A model generated the notes under the pieces. The model searched no databases and was not told where the DNA came from. It saw only the letters and a list, made by a program, of their open reading frames with translations. A stretch of 34,922 bases of DNA from Gammaproteobacteria bacterium (lineage in GTDB: Bacteria > Pseudomonadota > Gammaproteobacteria > Natronospirales > JAJUFS01): the NCBI GenBank assembly GCA_029263725.1, contig JAJUFS010000009.1, positions 1 through 34,922 on the forward strand, written 5' to 3'. The position numbers were made by a program, and so were the translations under genes. This document shows, piece by piece, positions 10,173 to 19,509 of this stretch. How positions within the stretch are numbered: the first letter of the stretch is position 1; every line of letters begins with the position of its first letter.

Positions 10173-10241
10173 GTAGAACTCCTCCACTCTGAGACCCATG
10201 AAGTCTAGTAGAAATCCTGTGCGGCGCACCCTCATCAAACA

Positions 10242-10266
10242 GGGAAACGCCGGTCGGGTGTTTCCC
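10242..10266. promoter_or_regulatory. Dyad GGGAAAC-N11-GTTTCCC in a divergent intergenic region
   Basis: A perfect 7-bp inverted repeat with an 11-nt centre lies in the 114-bp region between two divergent genes, 20 bp upstream of the plus-strand start codon. It could be an operator or a hairpin in the leader of the DUF1440-like gene. No regulator is identified. Confidence 0.3.
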
Positions 10267-10286
10267 GCTGCCGGGGATCGCGGCTT

Positions 10287-10844
10287 GTGTTCATCATGGA
10301 CGTCCGCTTCTTCGGGCCACGGCAGATGCAACAGCACGACATTACCGAGTTCGCGGCCGGCGTGATCGGCGGCATTGTCGCCACCCAGGTGAATGACTAC
10401 GTCGAGAAGGTGTTCTGGCAGGTGACGCCGGAACGCGAAAAAGCGCGCGAGCCGGAGATCGAGGACGATTCCTCCGCCGATGCAGCCGCGCGCATGCTGC
10501 TGGAAATGGTGGAAGAGAAGCCGGCGGAGGCGCGGCGCAAGGTCCTGAAGAAGCTCATCCACTTTGGTCTCGGCGCGGGCTGGGGACCGTTGTACTGCTG
10601 GCTGCGCCGTAACGCCGGCATGGGGCCGAAGACCGCGGGAATTGCCAGCGGCCTGGCGCTGTCACTGATCGTGGATGAAGCACTCAATCCCCTGCTGCGC
10701 ATCACGCCGCCGCCGCATGCCTATCCTGCCAGTTCGCACGCCCGCGGACTGGTGACGCACGTCATCTGGGGACTGGTGTGCGGCGCCGTCGCCGAACCCT
10801 TGCGCCGCGAGCTGCGTTCGCTCGACCGGTCCGGCGAGCGATGA
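10287..10844 (+). CDS. YagU/DUF1440-like membrane protein
   Basis: The product has 185 residues if the GTG at 10287 is used. ATGs at 10296 and 10326 are alternatives, and none has a convincing ribosome-binding site (GGGGAT lies upstream of the GTG). The segment FAAGVIGGIVATQVNDYVEK followed by an acidic stretch, then several glycine-rich hydrophobic segments (GLGAGWGPLYCW, TAGIASGLALSLI, VTHVIWGLVCGAV), recalls DUF1440 inner-membrane proteins such as YagU. Assignment is by pattern only. The last codons overlap the next gene (ATGA), so it is translationally coupled to the APC permease. Confidence 0.55.
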   Translation: MFIMDVRFFGPRQMQQHDITEFAAGVIGGIVATQVNDYVEKVFWQVTPEREKAREPEIEDDSSADAAARMLLEMVEEKPAEARRKVLKKLIHFGLGAGWGPLYCWLRRNAGMGPKTAGIASGLALSLIVDEALNPLLRITPPPHAYPASSHARGLVTHVIWGLVCGAVAEPLRRELRSLDRSGER

Positions 10845-12058
10845 CCGAAACCGCACTGAAACGCAGCATCTCGCTGCCTTCGCTCACCCTGTACAGCCTC
10901 GGCACCATCGTCGGCGCGGGCTTCTACGCATTGCTCGGCGAAGTCGCGGCCATCGCCGGTCCGTTGACGCCGTGGGCCTTTCTCGCCGGCTGCATTGCCG
11001 CGCTGTTTGCGATGCTCACGTACGCGGAGTTCGCCACCCGCTACCCGCAAAGCGGTGGCGTGGCCATCTACGCGCAGCGCGCCTTCGGCAAGGAAGGCCT
11101 GAGCGGCCTGCTCGGCTGGACGGCGATCGCCACGGGCGTGGTTTCCGCCGCGGTGCTGACGCACGCCTTTGCGGGCTATCTCACCGAGTTCATCCGCCTG
11201 CCGGACTGGCTGGTGTTCACGCTGTTCGTGCTCGCGCTGGGCGCGCTCGCCGCCTGGGGCATCAGCGAATCCGTCATGGTGGCCGTGGTGATCACGGCCA
11301 TCGAGGTAGGCGGCATGCTGCTGGTTGCCGGCGCGGTCATCAGCGGCGGCGAATTCCGGGGCGCGGAGCCCTCCGCGCTGGTGCCATCACTCTCGATGAT
11401 GGACGCAGGTGCGATTCTTCTCGGCGGCTTCCTTTCGCTGTACGCCTTCATCGGTTTCGAGGACGTGGTGAACGTGGCCGAGGAAGTGAAGCAGCCGCGC
11501 AGGACGCTGCCGAAGGCGCTGATGATCTCGCTGGGCATCACCACCCTGCTTTACCTCGGCGTTTCCATCGTCGCCGTGCTGGCCACGCCGCTGCCGGAAC
11601 TCCAGGGCAGCGAAGCGCCGCTCGCGGACGTGGTGCGGCGTCGCGGCCCGGGCTGGGCGGTGACGGTCAGCCTCATCGGCCTGCTCGCCGGCATCAACGG
11701 CGCACTGGTGCAGATCATCATGGCCTCGAGGGTGATGTACGGCATGGGCCGTGACGGCATCAGCTTTTCATGGCTTGGCGTCGCGCATCCCTATACGCGC
11801 ACACCAGTGCGGGCCACGATATTCGCATCCATGCTGGTACTCGTGCTGGCGCTTTCGCTGGACATCGCCGCACTCGCGGGCATCACCAGCTTCATCGCCT
11901 TGCTGCTGTTCGCGGTCATGCATGCGGGGCTGCTCCGCCTGAAGCATTGCGAGGAATCCGCGCCCGATGCCTTCGTGCTCTCGCCGGTCATTCAATGGCT
12001 GGGACTCGCGACCATCGCGATACTGATGGTCGCGCGCGTCCTCTCGTGGCTGGGCTGA
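10841..12058 (+). CDS. APC family amino acid permease
   Basis: The 405-residue inner-membrane protein has about twelve hydrophobic segments. The first carries LYSLGTIVGAGFYALLGEVA, the glycine motif of APC permeases, and YAFIGFEDVVNVAEEVKQPRRTLP is the classical loop-6 motif. It is distinct from the APC permease at 8140. The substrate is unknown; the sequence suggests a broad amino acid permease. The start at 10841 gives an ATGA overlap with the upstream gene, indicating coupled translation. It ends 6 bp before the convergent peptidase gene. Confidence 0.85.
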   Translation: MTETALKRSISLPSLTLYSLGTIVGAGFYALLGEVAAIAGPLTPWAFLAGCIAALFAMLTYAEFATRYPQSGGVAIYAQRAFGKEGLSGLLGWTAIATGVVSAAVLTHAFAGYLTEFIRLPDWLVFTLFVLALGALAAWGISESVMVAVVITAIEVGGMLLVAGAVISGGEFRGAEPSALVPSLSMMDAGAILLGGFLSLYAFIGFEDVVNVAEEVKQPRRTLPKALMISLGITTLLYLGVSIVAVLATPLPELQGSEAPLADVVRRRGPGWAVTVSLIGLLAGINGALVQIIMASRVMYGMGRDGISFSWLGVAHPYTRTPVRATIFASMLVLVLALSLDIAALAGITSFIALLLFAVMHAGLLRLKHCEESAPDAFVLSPVIQWLGLATIAILMVARVLSWLG

Positions 12059-12064
12059 GTTTCT

Positions 12065-14185
12065 TCAATCGCTCCTTTCGAAAACACGCATGAAGAACGC
12101 GAACACGTCCGCCATGCGCGCCGCGCGCTGCTCGCGGTTCGCGAGCAGGCCGTGGCCATCGGCATGATCGACGCGCAGGAGCATGGGCAAGGGATGACTC
12201 GAAGTTTCCGCGAGACGCGCTGCGAACTTCGCGGACATCCAGGGCGCGACGCGCCGGTCATGCAGACCGACCGTCAGCAACGTGGATGGATAACGCCGGC
12301 CAGGCACCAGGTGATGGTAAGGGTCCTGCGCCAGCAGGGTTCGAAAGCCCTGTTCGTCGTCCGTGTAGCCGAGTTCGGCTTTCTGGTTGCTGCCGTTGTC
12401 CGCCTCCAGGAAACGCATCGCGTTGAGCAGCCCGACGTGAATCGACGCCGCCGCGAACGCCTCGGGACGTTCGGTGATGGCGCGGCCTATCAGGATGCCG
12501 CCCATGCTGCCGCCATAGGCGGCGAGATGCGCGGCATCGGTGTATCCCGCCGCGACCAGCGCCTCGGCCGCGGCGATGAAATCGCGCACGCCATTCATCT
12601 TGTTGCGCCCGCTGCCCGCCGCATGCCAAGCCGCGCCGCGTAGCCCGCCGCCACGTACGTGCGCATATGCGTAGACTCCGCCGGCCTCCAGCCAGGCAAT
12701 GCGCGCGGTATCATGGAAGGGCCGATAGGTGACGCCATAGGCACCATAGCCCTGCAGTATCGTCGGGCGCGCGCCGTCGAGTTCGAGACCGTCGCGATGC
12801 ATGACGGTGACGGGAATCTCAGTGCCGTCCGCGCTGACCGCATGGATTCGCGTGACGGTGAATTTTCCACTCGTTGATCCGCCCGCATCGCCCAGGCTCA
12901 GCGCTTCAAGGCCCCGCGATGACGTGTAGCGGTAATGCCGCTTCGGCGAGTGCCAATCCTCCAGCGCGAACGTCACGCCTTCCTCGCGTGCATCGCCGCG
13001 GAACTCGCTGATCGCGCCTTCCTGCGGCATGTCCAGCGGCTCCGCGCTGCTGCCGCCGTGCGGAAGTCGCAGCAGGCGTGAGATGCCCTCATCCTCGACG
13101 AGCAGGTAGACGCCGTCGCTTGCAACCACCATGAAGCTGATGTTCTGTTCGCCCATATACGCCACGCGTGCGCTCGCGAGACTCGGCTCAGGTTGGTCGA
13201 GACCGATTTCCAGGATGCGTGAATGCGACGGGATGCCCTGGTCCAGCAGGTACAGCGTGTTGCGCCACGCGACCGCCCAGCGGATGCCGTCATCGAAGTC
13301 GACGAGCTTCGTCCACTCTGTGCTGCCCGCGCGTCTTGCCATCACCAGCACGCTGGGATGCGCGCGCAGGCCGAACAGCACCTCCCAGTCGCCATCGGCG
13401 GGGCGTTCCACCACCGGGAAGGCTTCCGGCTGCAACAGTGCCGCGGTCTGTGCGGTTCGCATGAACACCGGGGATTCGAAGTGGGCGCCCAGGCGATGCC
13501 GAAGCACCTGCGTATTCAGCAGGTCGTCGACTTCCGGGTCGGCCAGCGCCTGCCGATTCATCTGCACGTAGTAGACGCCCTTCGAGTCGGGCTCCCAGAC
13601 CGCCTCGAACTCACCCCATACGGGCCAGAGGCGATCATCGAGAAGCCGCGTGGAGGCGACATCAATGAAGCGGATGACCGAGTACTCGCTGCCGTTCTCG
13701 GTGATGTTGACTGCAACAGTGGTGGCGTCCGGCGACACCGAGTAGTTGGCGATGCTTTCCCTGCCAGCGGCCGGCTCGTAAAGCACGCGCCCTGCCCCAC
13801 TGGCGTCGCGATGAACCAGCCTGGCAATGCTCTCGCCCGCGCCCGTCTCAAGATAAAAGAGCTGTCCGCAGCGAACCGTGACCGAGGAAACCGCGGTGCC
13901 TTCCTGGTACAGCTCAAGCAGCCGCCGGTACCACGCCTCCCGGCCCGGCAATCCCGCGAGCAAGGTCTGCGCGTACCCGCCCTGGGCGAGCATCCAGCGC
14001 TCGAGCTCGGCAGCATTCTCCGCCTTTTCCATCCAGCGGTAAGGGTCCTGCAGGCTCACGCCGTGGAAGATTTCGGGGACGGCCTCCCTGCGAGCAACCG
14101 GCGGCGCGCCTGGTTCCGGGCGAGAACAGCCCAGTGCCAGCAACGTTGAAACCACGGCAGTGCAGAAAAGACGGCAAGTGCGCAT
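12065..14185 (-). CDS. Prolyl oligopeptidase family (S9A) lipoprotein
   Basis: The 706-residue protein carries a lipoprotein signal (lipobox LALGC, Cys20). It then has the S9A layout: an N-terminal segment with the motif DPYRWME, a seven-bladed propeller region (about residues 80-430) and a C-terminal hydrolase domain. The catalytic triad is visible as Ser560 in GGSMGG, Asp643 in LHDRRV and His678 in DGHG, close to the spacing in porcine prolyl oligopeptidase. It should cleave short peptides after proline (or basic residues, as in oligopeptidase B) outside the cytoplasm. AGGAGG 4 nt before the ATG fixes the start. It diverges from the DinB gene across 160 bp. Confidence 0.9.
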   Translation of the reverse strand: MRTCRLFCTAVVSTLLALGCSRPEPGAPPVARREAVPEIFHGVSLQDPYRWMEKAENAAELERWMLAQGGYAQTLLAGLPGREAWYRRLLELYQEGTAVSSVTVRCGQLFYLETGAGESIARLVHRDASGAGRVLYEPAAGRESIANYSVSPDATTVAVNITENGSEYSVIRFIDVASTRLLDDRLWPVWGEFEAVWEPDSKGVYYVQMNRQALADPEVDDLLNTQVLRHRLGAHFESPVFMRTAQTAALLQPEAFPVVERPADGDWEVLFGLRAHPSVLVMARRAGSTEWTKLVDFDDGIRWAVAWRNTLYLLDQGIPSHSRILEIGLDQPEPSLASARVAYMGEQNISFMVVASDGVYLLVEDEGISRLLRLPHGGSSAEPLDMPQEGAISEFRGDAREEGVTFALEDWHSPKRHYRYTSSRGLEALSLGDAGGSTSGKFTVTRIHAVSADGTEIPVTVMHRDGLELDGARPTILQGYGAYGVTYRPFHDTARIAWLEAGGVYAYAHVRGGGLRGAAWHAAGSGRNKMNGVRDFIAAAEALVAAGYTDAAHLAAYGGSMGGILIGRAITERPEAFAAASIHVGLLNAMRFLEADNGSNQKAELGYTDDEQGFRTLLAQDPYHHLVPGRRYPSTLLTVGLHDRRVAPWMSAKFAARLAETSSHPLPMLLRVDHADGHGLLANREQRAARMADVFAFFMRVFERSD

Positions 14186-14345
14186 GCATCCTCCTGGAGA
14201 CCATCACGGGAAACGGATGGCCTGCATGCGCGAGGCGGCTGGAACCAGGATCGGTGCGACCTCGGGTTTACAGGCTTTTCGACGCATCTTCAGGCGAACA
14301 TCACCGCTGCGTTATCTTGCTGCCATCGTTTCGGAGGGAGTTCAC

Positions 14346-14876
14346 ATGAGCGCGCACCAGGACCAGGTTCGAGGTTTCGCGAAGTACAACCGGGAGTTCA
14401 ACGAAAGACTGTTCGCGGTGGCCGCGCAGTTGAGCGACGCGGAGCGCAGGCAGGACATGGGCGCCTTCTTCGGCTCCATCCATGCCACGCTCAATCACAT
14501 CCTGCTCGCCGACCGCATCTGGCTGGGGCGGTTCGCGGCGGCGTTCCCGGAACTGAAGTCACTCCATGACGCCGCCGTCGTCACGCGGTTCTCCTCCCTG
14601 CGCGAGGAGCTGTGCGCGGACTTCGCCGATCTTCACAAGGAAAGGATTGCCACCGACCAGGTCATCACCGCCTGGGCGGCGGAACTGACGGACGTGCAGC
14701 TTGCCGCCACCATGAGCTACCGCAACTCCCGCGGCGAGCTGCGCCAGCATCCCGCCTGGATTGCGGTCGCGCATCTCTTCAATCACCAGACCCATCATCG
14801 CGGCCAGGTCACCACCCTGCTCAGCCAGCTCGGCCACGACGTGGGCGTCACGGATTACTTTGCGTACGTGCAATGA
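14346..14876 (+). CDS. DinB family protein
   Basis: This 176-residue protein has the DinB four-helix-bundle pattern (PF05163). A histidine in the second helix (HATLNHILLADRIW, near residue 48) and the HHRGQ motif (near residue 150) would bind a divalent metal, as in the DinB/YfiT group. The conserved order N-Q-THHRGQ-TTLL-L is clear. DinB-fold enzymes include thiol transferases; the reaction here is unknown. GGAGGGAG ends 5 nt before the ATG at 14346. The frame is open further upstream but shows no similarity there. The next gene has its own sigma-28-like promoter, so co-transcription is not required. Confidence 0.85.
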   Translation: MSAHQDQVRGFAKYNREFNERLFAVAAQLSDAERRQDMGAFFGSIHATLNHILLADRIWLGRFAAAFPELKSLHDAAVVTRFSSLREELCADFADLHKERIATDQVITAWAAELTDVQLAATMSYRNSRGELRQHPAWIAVAHLFNHQTHHRGQVTTLLSQLGHDVGVTDYFAYVQ

Positions 14877-14900
14877 CGCGGTCGCAGCGCAATGCTGCCT

Positions 14901-14927
14901 TAAAGCTTCAAGGACTTCTGCCGATAA
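14901..14927 (+). promoter_or_regulatory. Sigma-28 (FliA) promoter of the diguanylate cyclase gene
   Basis: TAAAGCTT (14901-14908), an 11-nt spacer and GCCGATAA (14920-14927) match the enteric FliA consensus TAAAGTTT-N11-GCCGATAA at 15 of 16 positions with exact spacing. Transcription would begin near 14935, about 30 nt before the proposed TTG start codon and 15 nt before its ribosome-binding site. The match places the cyclase in the flagellar late-gene regulon by inference. Confidence 0.8.
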
Positions 14928-14964
14928 CCGAGTAGGCCGTCCTGCCACGAAGGAGCATGCCTGC

Positions 14965-16032
14965 TTGTCCAATCCACTCCAGACCACGCGTGAATGGGCC
15001 GAAGGCATCGAGGACCGTCGCAAGACGGCCCTGGTGCGCGGCTTTGCCGCGATCGGCTGTCCGTTCATGTTCGGGTTTGGCGTGGTGTCGCTGCTGCACG
15101 CCCGCTGGGCGCTCGCCATCGTGCTGCTCGGCGGCACGGCGCTGGTCGCGGCACTTGCGCTGACACCCTGGGCGGCACGCTACCCACGGCGGATAAGCGG
15201 TGCGCTCGCGGCCTTCGCCTTCCTGCTGGGAAGCTATCTCCTGGTCACCGGCGGCCATGCCGGCACCGGCATGTACTTTTCCTTCACGCTGTCGATGCTG
15301 ATGGTGATCTTCGTCGGCCCGCGGGCGGGCCTGCCGTTGATGGCGCTGTACATAGGCGTCGTCACCGTGGCGCTGCTCAGCGATGCGCCCTTCGTGCATC
15401 CCTATCCGCCCGAACATGCGCTGCGCATCATTCTCGCTACCATATCGCTGTACCTCGTGGTGCTGACCAGCGAATGGATACGCGTGCGCTCCTACGATTC
15501 GATGGTACTGACCTCCGAGGACTACCGGCGGGACTCGCTGACCGACCCGCTCACCGGCGTACTCAACCGCGCCGGCCTCGAACACCTGCTGCAGGAATGG
15601 CCACGCCAGGGCGACGCGACACTGGCGGTGATCGACATCGATCACTTCAAGCGCATCAATGATCGTTATGGCCACGACACGGGCGACCAGGCGCTGATCA
15701 AGGTAAGTCAGCTGCTGCGCAGTCACATCAAGGGACGGGATGCCGTGGCACGCTGGGGCGGTGAGGAATTCCTGCTGCTGCTTCCGGACACCTCGCTGGA
15801 TGGCGCCATCTGCCTTGTCGAACGCATCCGCCAGCAGCTCGCGGAAACACCGCTGGAAGTGGATGGCCAGAAAATCGCATTGACCTTCAGCGCCGGCGTC
15901 GCCCTGATGCGGCCCGGAGATGACCTGCAATCAGCCTTCAAAACCGCCGACAAAGCGCTGTTCAACGCCAAGGAAGGAGGAAGGAACCAGGTGCGGAGCC
16001 ATCAGGTGCCATCTTCCGGTCCGCTCTCGTGA
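14965..16032 (+). CDS. Membrane-bound diguanylate cyclase (GGDEF)
   Basis: The enzyme makes cyclic di-GMP from two GTP. The protein (355 aa) has about six transmembrane segments (residues 20-165) and a C-terminal GGDEF domain. DSLTDPLTGVLNR opens the domain, IDIDHFKRINDRYGHDTGD binds metal and GTP, and the active site is the functional variant GGEEF (residues 265-269). The inhibitory RxxD site is KGRD here, so product inhibition may be weak. No ATG fits the start. TTG at 14965 is preferred because AAGGAG lies 9 nt upstream and the sigma-28 promoter is immediately before it; the frame is open further upstream but would run through the promoter. The membrane part resembles no sensor domain I can name. 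Confidence 0.88.
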   Translation: MSNPLQTTREWAEGIEDRRKTALVRGFAAIGCPFMFGFGVVSLLHARWALAIVLLGGTALVAALALTPWAARYPRRISGALAAFAFLLGSYLLVTGGHAGTGMYFSFTLSMLMVIFVGPRAGLPLMALYIGVVTVALLSDAPFVHPYPPEHALRIILATISLYLVVLTSEWIRVRSYDSMVLTSEDYRRDSLTDPLTGVLNRAGLEHLLQEWPRQGDATLAVIDIDHFKRINDRYGHDTGDQALIKVSQLLRSHIKGRDAVARWGGEEFLLLLPDTSLDGAICLVERIRQQLAETPLEVDGQKIALTFSAGVALMRPGDDLQSAFKTADKALFNAKEGGRNQVRSHQVPSSGPLS

Positions 16033-16079
16033 ACCCGACGCTGCGACAAGGGCAACGCCTTCAAATTTACTGATCCGGA

Positions 16080-16751
16080 CTAGATTTCCCTGCCCGGATT
16101 CAACGTCCGCGCCAGTTCGATTATCGCGTCCTGATCGAACTGTTTCTCGGGAAGCGGTTCGACTGCGGAAACCGGCGGCAGGTTCGGGTAGATGGACTTT
16201 GCGATCGATACGTCCTTCTGCATGTCCTGGAATTCCACGAAGAGCAGGCGTTCCACCACTTCGAAACCCAGCCAGTTCTTGCCTATCCTCGGGACGACAG
16301 CGCCTGCCGTCAGGTAATAGGCCTTGCCGGCTTCGACCACAAACTCTCGCGGATTCCTGAAGGTAAACGTCTCGGTTTGCTCGACGTAGCCGTTGGTTGC
16401 AAATGCCAGGAACTGGAAGAACTCGTAACGACCTGGTGGAAGCGTGCTTGCGAGCAGGTGGCGGGATATCTGGCCGTCTACCACATCGGCCTTGCCCGAT
16501 GGGCTAAATCCATCCACCCATACGCGCATCCGGTGTATGGAGCCATCCTCCACGGAGCGCAGGTCGTAGTAGTAGCTGCTGTAGCCCGGCAGGCCTTCTA
16601 TGCGCGACATGGTGGCGAAAATGACGCCGGAGTCCTGGAGGGTCGCATCGTCAAGCGAAGCCGGACGCAACCCCAGCGTTCCTGCGCACCCGGCGAGCAT
16701 GGAAACGGAATAAAGTACGGCCAGCAGGCCGAAAAAACGAAGGCTGTTCAT
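16080..16751 (-). CDS. Uncharacterised lipoprotein
   Basis: The product has 223 residues with a lipoprotein signal peptide (lipobox MLAGC, Cys near residue 22). The mature part is probably beta-rich: it has SGVIFATMSRIEG, then YYYDLRSVEDGS, LPPGRYEFFQF and VVEAGKAYYLTAG. The LPPG-Y-FF and EAGKAYYL segments resemble surface-lipoprotein domains of the DUF2846 type, but I would not assign a family. The start is the ATG at 16751, which has GGGGGA 5 nt upstream; a TTG at 16769 is possible but unnecessary. The gene is convergent with the diguanylate cyclase gene and downstream of the antitoxin gene's terminator. Confidence 0.7.
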   Translation of the reverse strand: MNSLRFFGLLAVLYSVSMLAGCAGTLGLRPASLDDATLQDSGVIFATMSRIEGLPGYSSYYYDLRSVEDGSIHRMRVWVDGFSPSGKADVVDGQISRHLLASTLPPGRYEFFQFLAFATNGYVEQTETFTFRNPREFVVEAGKAYYLTAGAVVPRIGKNWLGFEVVERLLFVEFQDMQKDVSIAKSIYPNLPPVSAVEPLPEKQFDQDAIIELARTLNPGREI

Positions 16752-16825
16752 CTTTCCCCCAAAATTCAAAGTGCGGAAGCCGTGTTGTCACGACTTTTTC
16801 GTTTCTGATTCTGTGGTGAGTTTCC

Positions 16826-16858
16826 ACAAAAAGAAAACCCCGCACAAGGCGAGGCTTT
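16826..16858 (-). terminator. Intrinsic terminator of the antitoxin gene
   Basis: On the minus strand AGCCTCGC pairs with GCGGGGTT (two G-T pairs) around a 5-nt loop and is followed by TTCTTTTT. It lies about 25 nt past the stop codon of the gene at 16884-17117. Confidence 0.75.
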
Positions 16859-16883
16859 GAGGTGCGCTTGCTGGCTCTGCCTT

Positions 16884-17117
16884 TCAATCGCGATGGGCTT
16901 CCGTGTAGGCATCCAGCAAATTGCGGATCATTTTCTGATAGGGCGTGTTGTGCTTGCGCGCCTCACGCTTGAAGAATTCGACGCTGGACTTGCTGAGCGA
17001 GATGGTGACCTTGACGGATTCTTCCTTGAACGCGAGTTCCTCCGGAGGTGGCAGAACATCCTTGACCCGCCGACCAGTCTTCATCGGCTCATCGCTGTAA
17101 ACGGTTTTCCTGCTCAT
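16884..17117 (-). CDS. BrnA/CopG-type antitoxin, apparently without toxin
   Basis: The 77-residue protein has the pattern of BrnA-like ribbon-helix-helix antitoxins. A charged N-terminal half contains VKDVLPPPEELAFKEE; the RHH core follows as KVTISLSKSSVEFFKREARKHNTPYQKMIRNLLDAY. In BrnTA systems the antitoxin neutralises a ribonuclease toxin (BrnT) encoded just upstream and represses the operon through the RHH. Here the upstream region up to the groEL terminator (17118-17230) is too short for a BrnT of about 90 residues and shows no such sequence. AGGAAG lies before the ATG. It has its own terminator. A CopG-like regulator with no toxin role is an alternative. Confidence 0.75.
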   Translation of the reverse strand: MSRKTVYSDEPMKTGRRVKDVLPPPEELAFKEESVKVTISLSKSSVEFFKREARKHNTPYQKMIRNLLDAYTEAHRD

Positions 17118-17197
17118 AGATCTTCCTGCCCTTGCGCCAGAATCCGGCGCCGAAACTCATGCAGCGATTCTCGCTCTGCCTCCATATCAATGCCCAC
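17114..17197 (-). other. Possible 27-codon frame overlapping the antitoxin start
   Basis: A short frame (GTG at 17197 or ATG at 17185) ends in TGA overlapping the antitoxin ATG (ATGA). It would encode a charged peptide with EAERESLHEFRRRILAQGQ. No strong ribosome-binding site is seen. It could be the tail of a decayed toxin or upstream gene, a leader peptide, or chance. Confidence 0.2.
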
Positions 17198-17230
17198 ATT
17201 TTCATATGGTTATCAGTCACCCACGCGAAC

Positions 17231-17261
17231 AAAAGAAACCCCCGCACCTGGCGGGGGTTTC
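17231..17261 (-). terminator. groEL intrinsic terminator
   Basis: An 11-bp perfect stem (GAAACCCCCGC / GCGGGGGTTTC) with a 5-nt loop lies 35 nt after the groEL stop codon. On the minus strand the T-rich arm runs into TTTCTTTTGTT. The A-rich and T-rich flanks could also let it act on the plus strand. Confidence 0.9.
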
Positions 17262-17295
17262 TGTCTTGAAGGCCCGGTTGGACTTCACACCACGT

Positions 17296-18948
<1,653 letters not shown>

Positions 18949-18979
18949 TCAGGGATGTCGTTGAAAAGCGTCCGCGTGC

Positions 18980-19270
18980 TTACTTTTCCAGCACCGCCAT
19001 GACGTCTTCTTCGCGCATGACGAGCAGCTCCTCGCCGTCGACCTTGACCTCGGTGCCGCTGTACTTGCCGAACAGCACCTTGTCACCGACCTTCAGGTCC
19101 AGCGGGCGAACCTCGCCGTTTTCCAGGATCTTGCCCTTGCCTACGGCAACGACTTCGCCGCGGATCGGCTTTTCGGCGGCGGTATCGGGGATCACGATGC
19201 CACCGGCCGACTTGGTCTCGGCCTCAAGGCGCTTGATGATCACGCGATCGTGAAGTGGACGAAGGTTCAT
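18980..19270 (-). CDS. groES: Co-chaperonin GroES (Hsp10)
   Basis: GroES caps the GroEL ring as a heptamer. The 96-residue sequence is typical: [16 protein letters not shown] at the start, the mobile loop around [18 protein letters not shown] (residues 18-35), [10 protein letters not shown] and [20 protein letters not shown] lies about 8 nt before the ATG. It is first in the groES-groEL operon. The roughly 100-nt leader begins at a promoter that overlaps a CIRCE operator. Confidence 0.98.
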   Translation of the reverse strand: MNLRPLHDRVIIKRLEAETKSAGGIVIPDTAAEKPIRGEVVAVGKGKILENGEVRPLDLKVGDKVLFGKYSGTEVKVDGEELLVMREEDVMAVLEK

Positions 19271-19368
19271 GCGTGCTTCTCCTCACGAAGATTTCAAGGG
19301 AATACAAGGGTTTATGAGATTTGCCGCGCCGGAGGGGCCCGGTCGCTTCGCCCCGGAGCGTGTTATTG

Positions 19369-19395
19369 TTAGCACTCCCCGGTGTCGGCTGCTAA
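19369..19395. promoter_or_regulatory. CIRCE operator (HrcA site) of groESL
   Basis: TTAGCACTC (19369-19377), exactly 9 nt, then GGCTGCTAA (19387-19395). The CIRCE consensus is TTAGCACTC-N9-GAGTGCTAA, so the left arm is perfect and the right arm has 7 of 9 matches with correct spacing. It lies directly after the groES -10 box, where bound HrcA would block transcription until heat stress. The hrcA gene is not in this window. Confidence 0.88.
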
Positions 19396-19422
19396 TGATA
19401 GGTAGCGAACGCGAAATTTCAA
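19395..19422 (-). promoter_or_regulatory. groESL promoter
   Basis: On the minus strand TTGAAA (19417-19422), a 16-nt spacer and TATCAT (19395-19400) form a near-consensus sigma-70 promoter. The -35 region reads CCCCTTGAAA, which also fits the sigma-32 -35 element (CTTGAAA); the sigma-32 -10 match is poor. The adjacent CIRCE overlaps the expected start site. Confidence 0.8.
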
Positions 19423-19509
19423 GGGGAGCGCGCAGTCTGAAGGCCGGGAATTTTCATCCCATCGGGGAAGGGCTGTAGATTCCTTCCCCAGCAACGCCAC
19501 GGAGGATGC

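Noticed and set aside
7975-10176. A 733-codon plus-strand frame opposite the DUF5694 and APC genes
   Set aside because: It is antisense to two clear genes and its translation (His/Gln/Arg/Asp-rich) looks like no protein family.
17114-17197. A brnT toxin upstream of the antitoxin
   Set aside because: The frame is too short and lacks BrnT motifs; kept only as a low-confidence small frame.
19369-19395. CIRCE as a chance dyad
   Set aside because: The 9-nt spacing, the perfect left arm, and the position just after the groES -10 box make chance unlikely.
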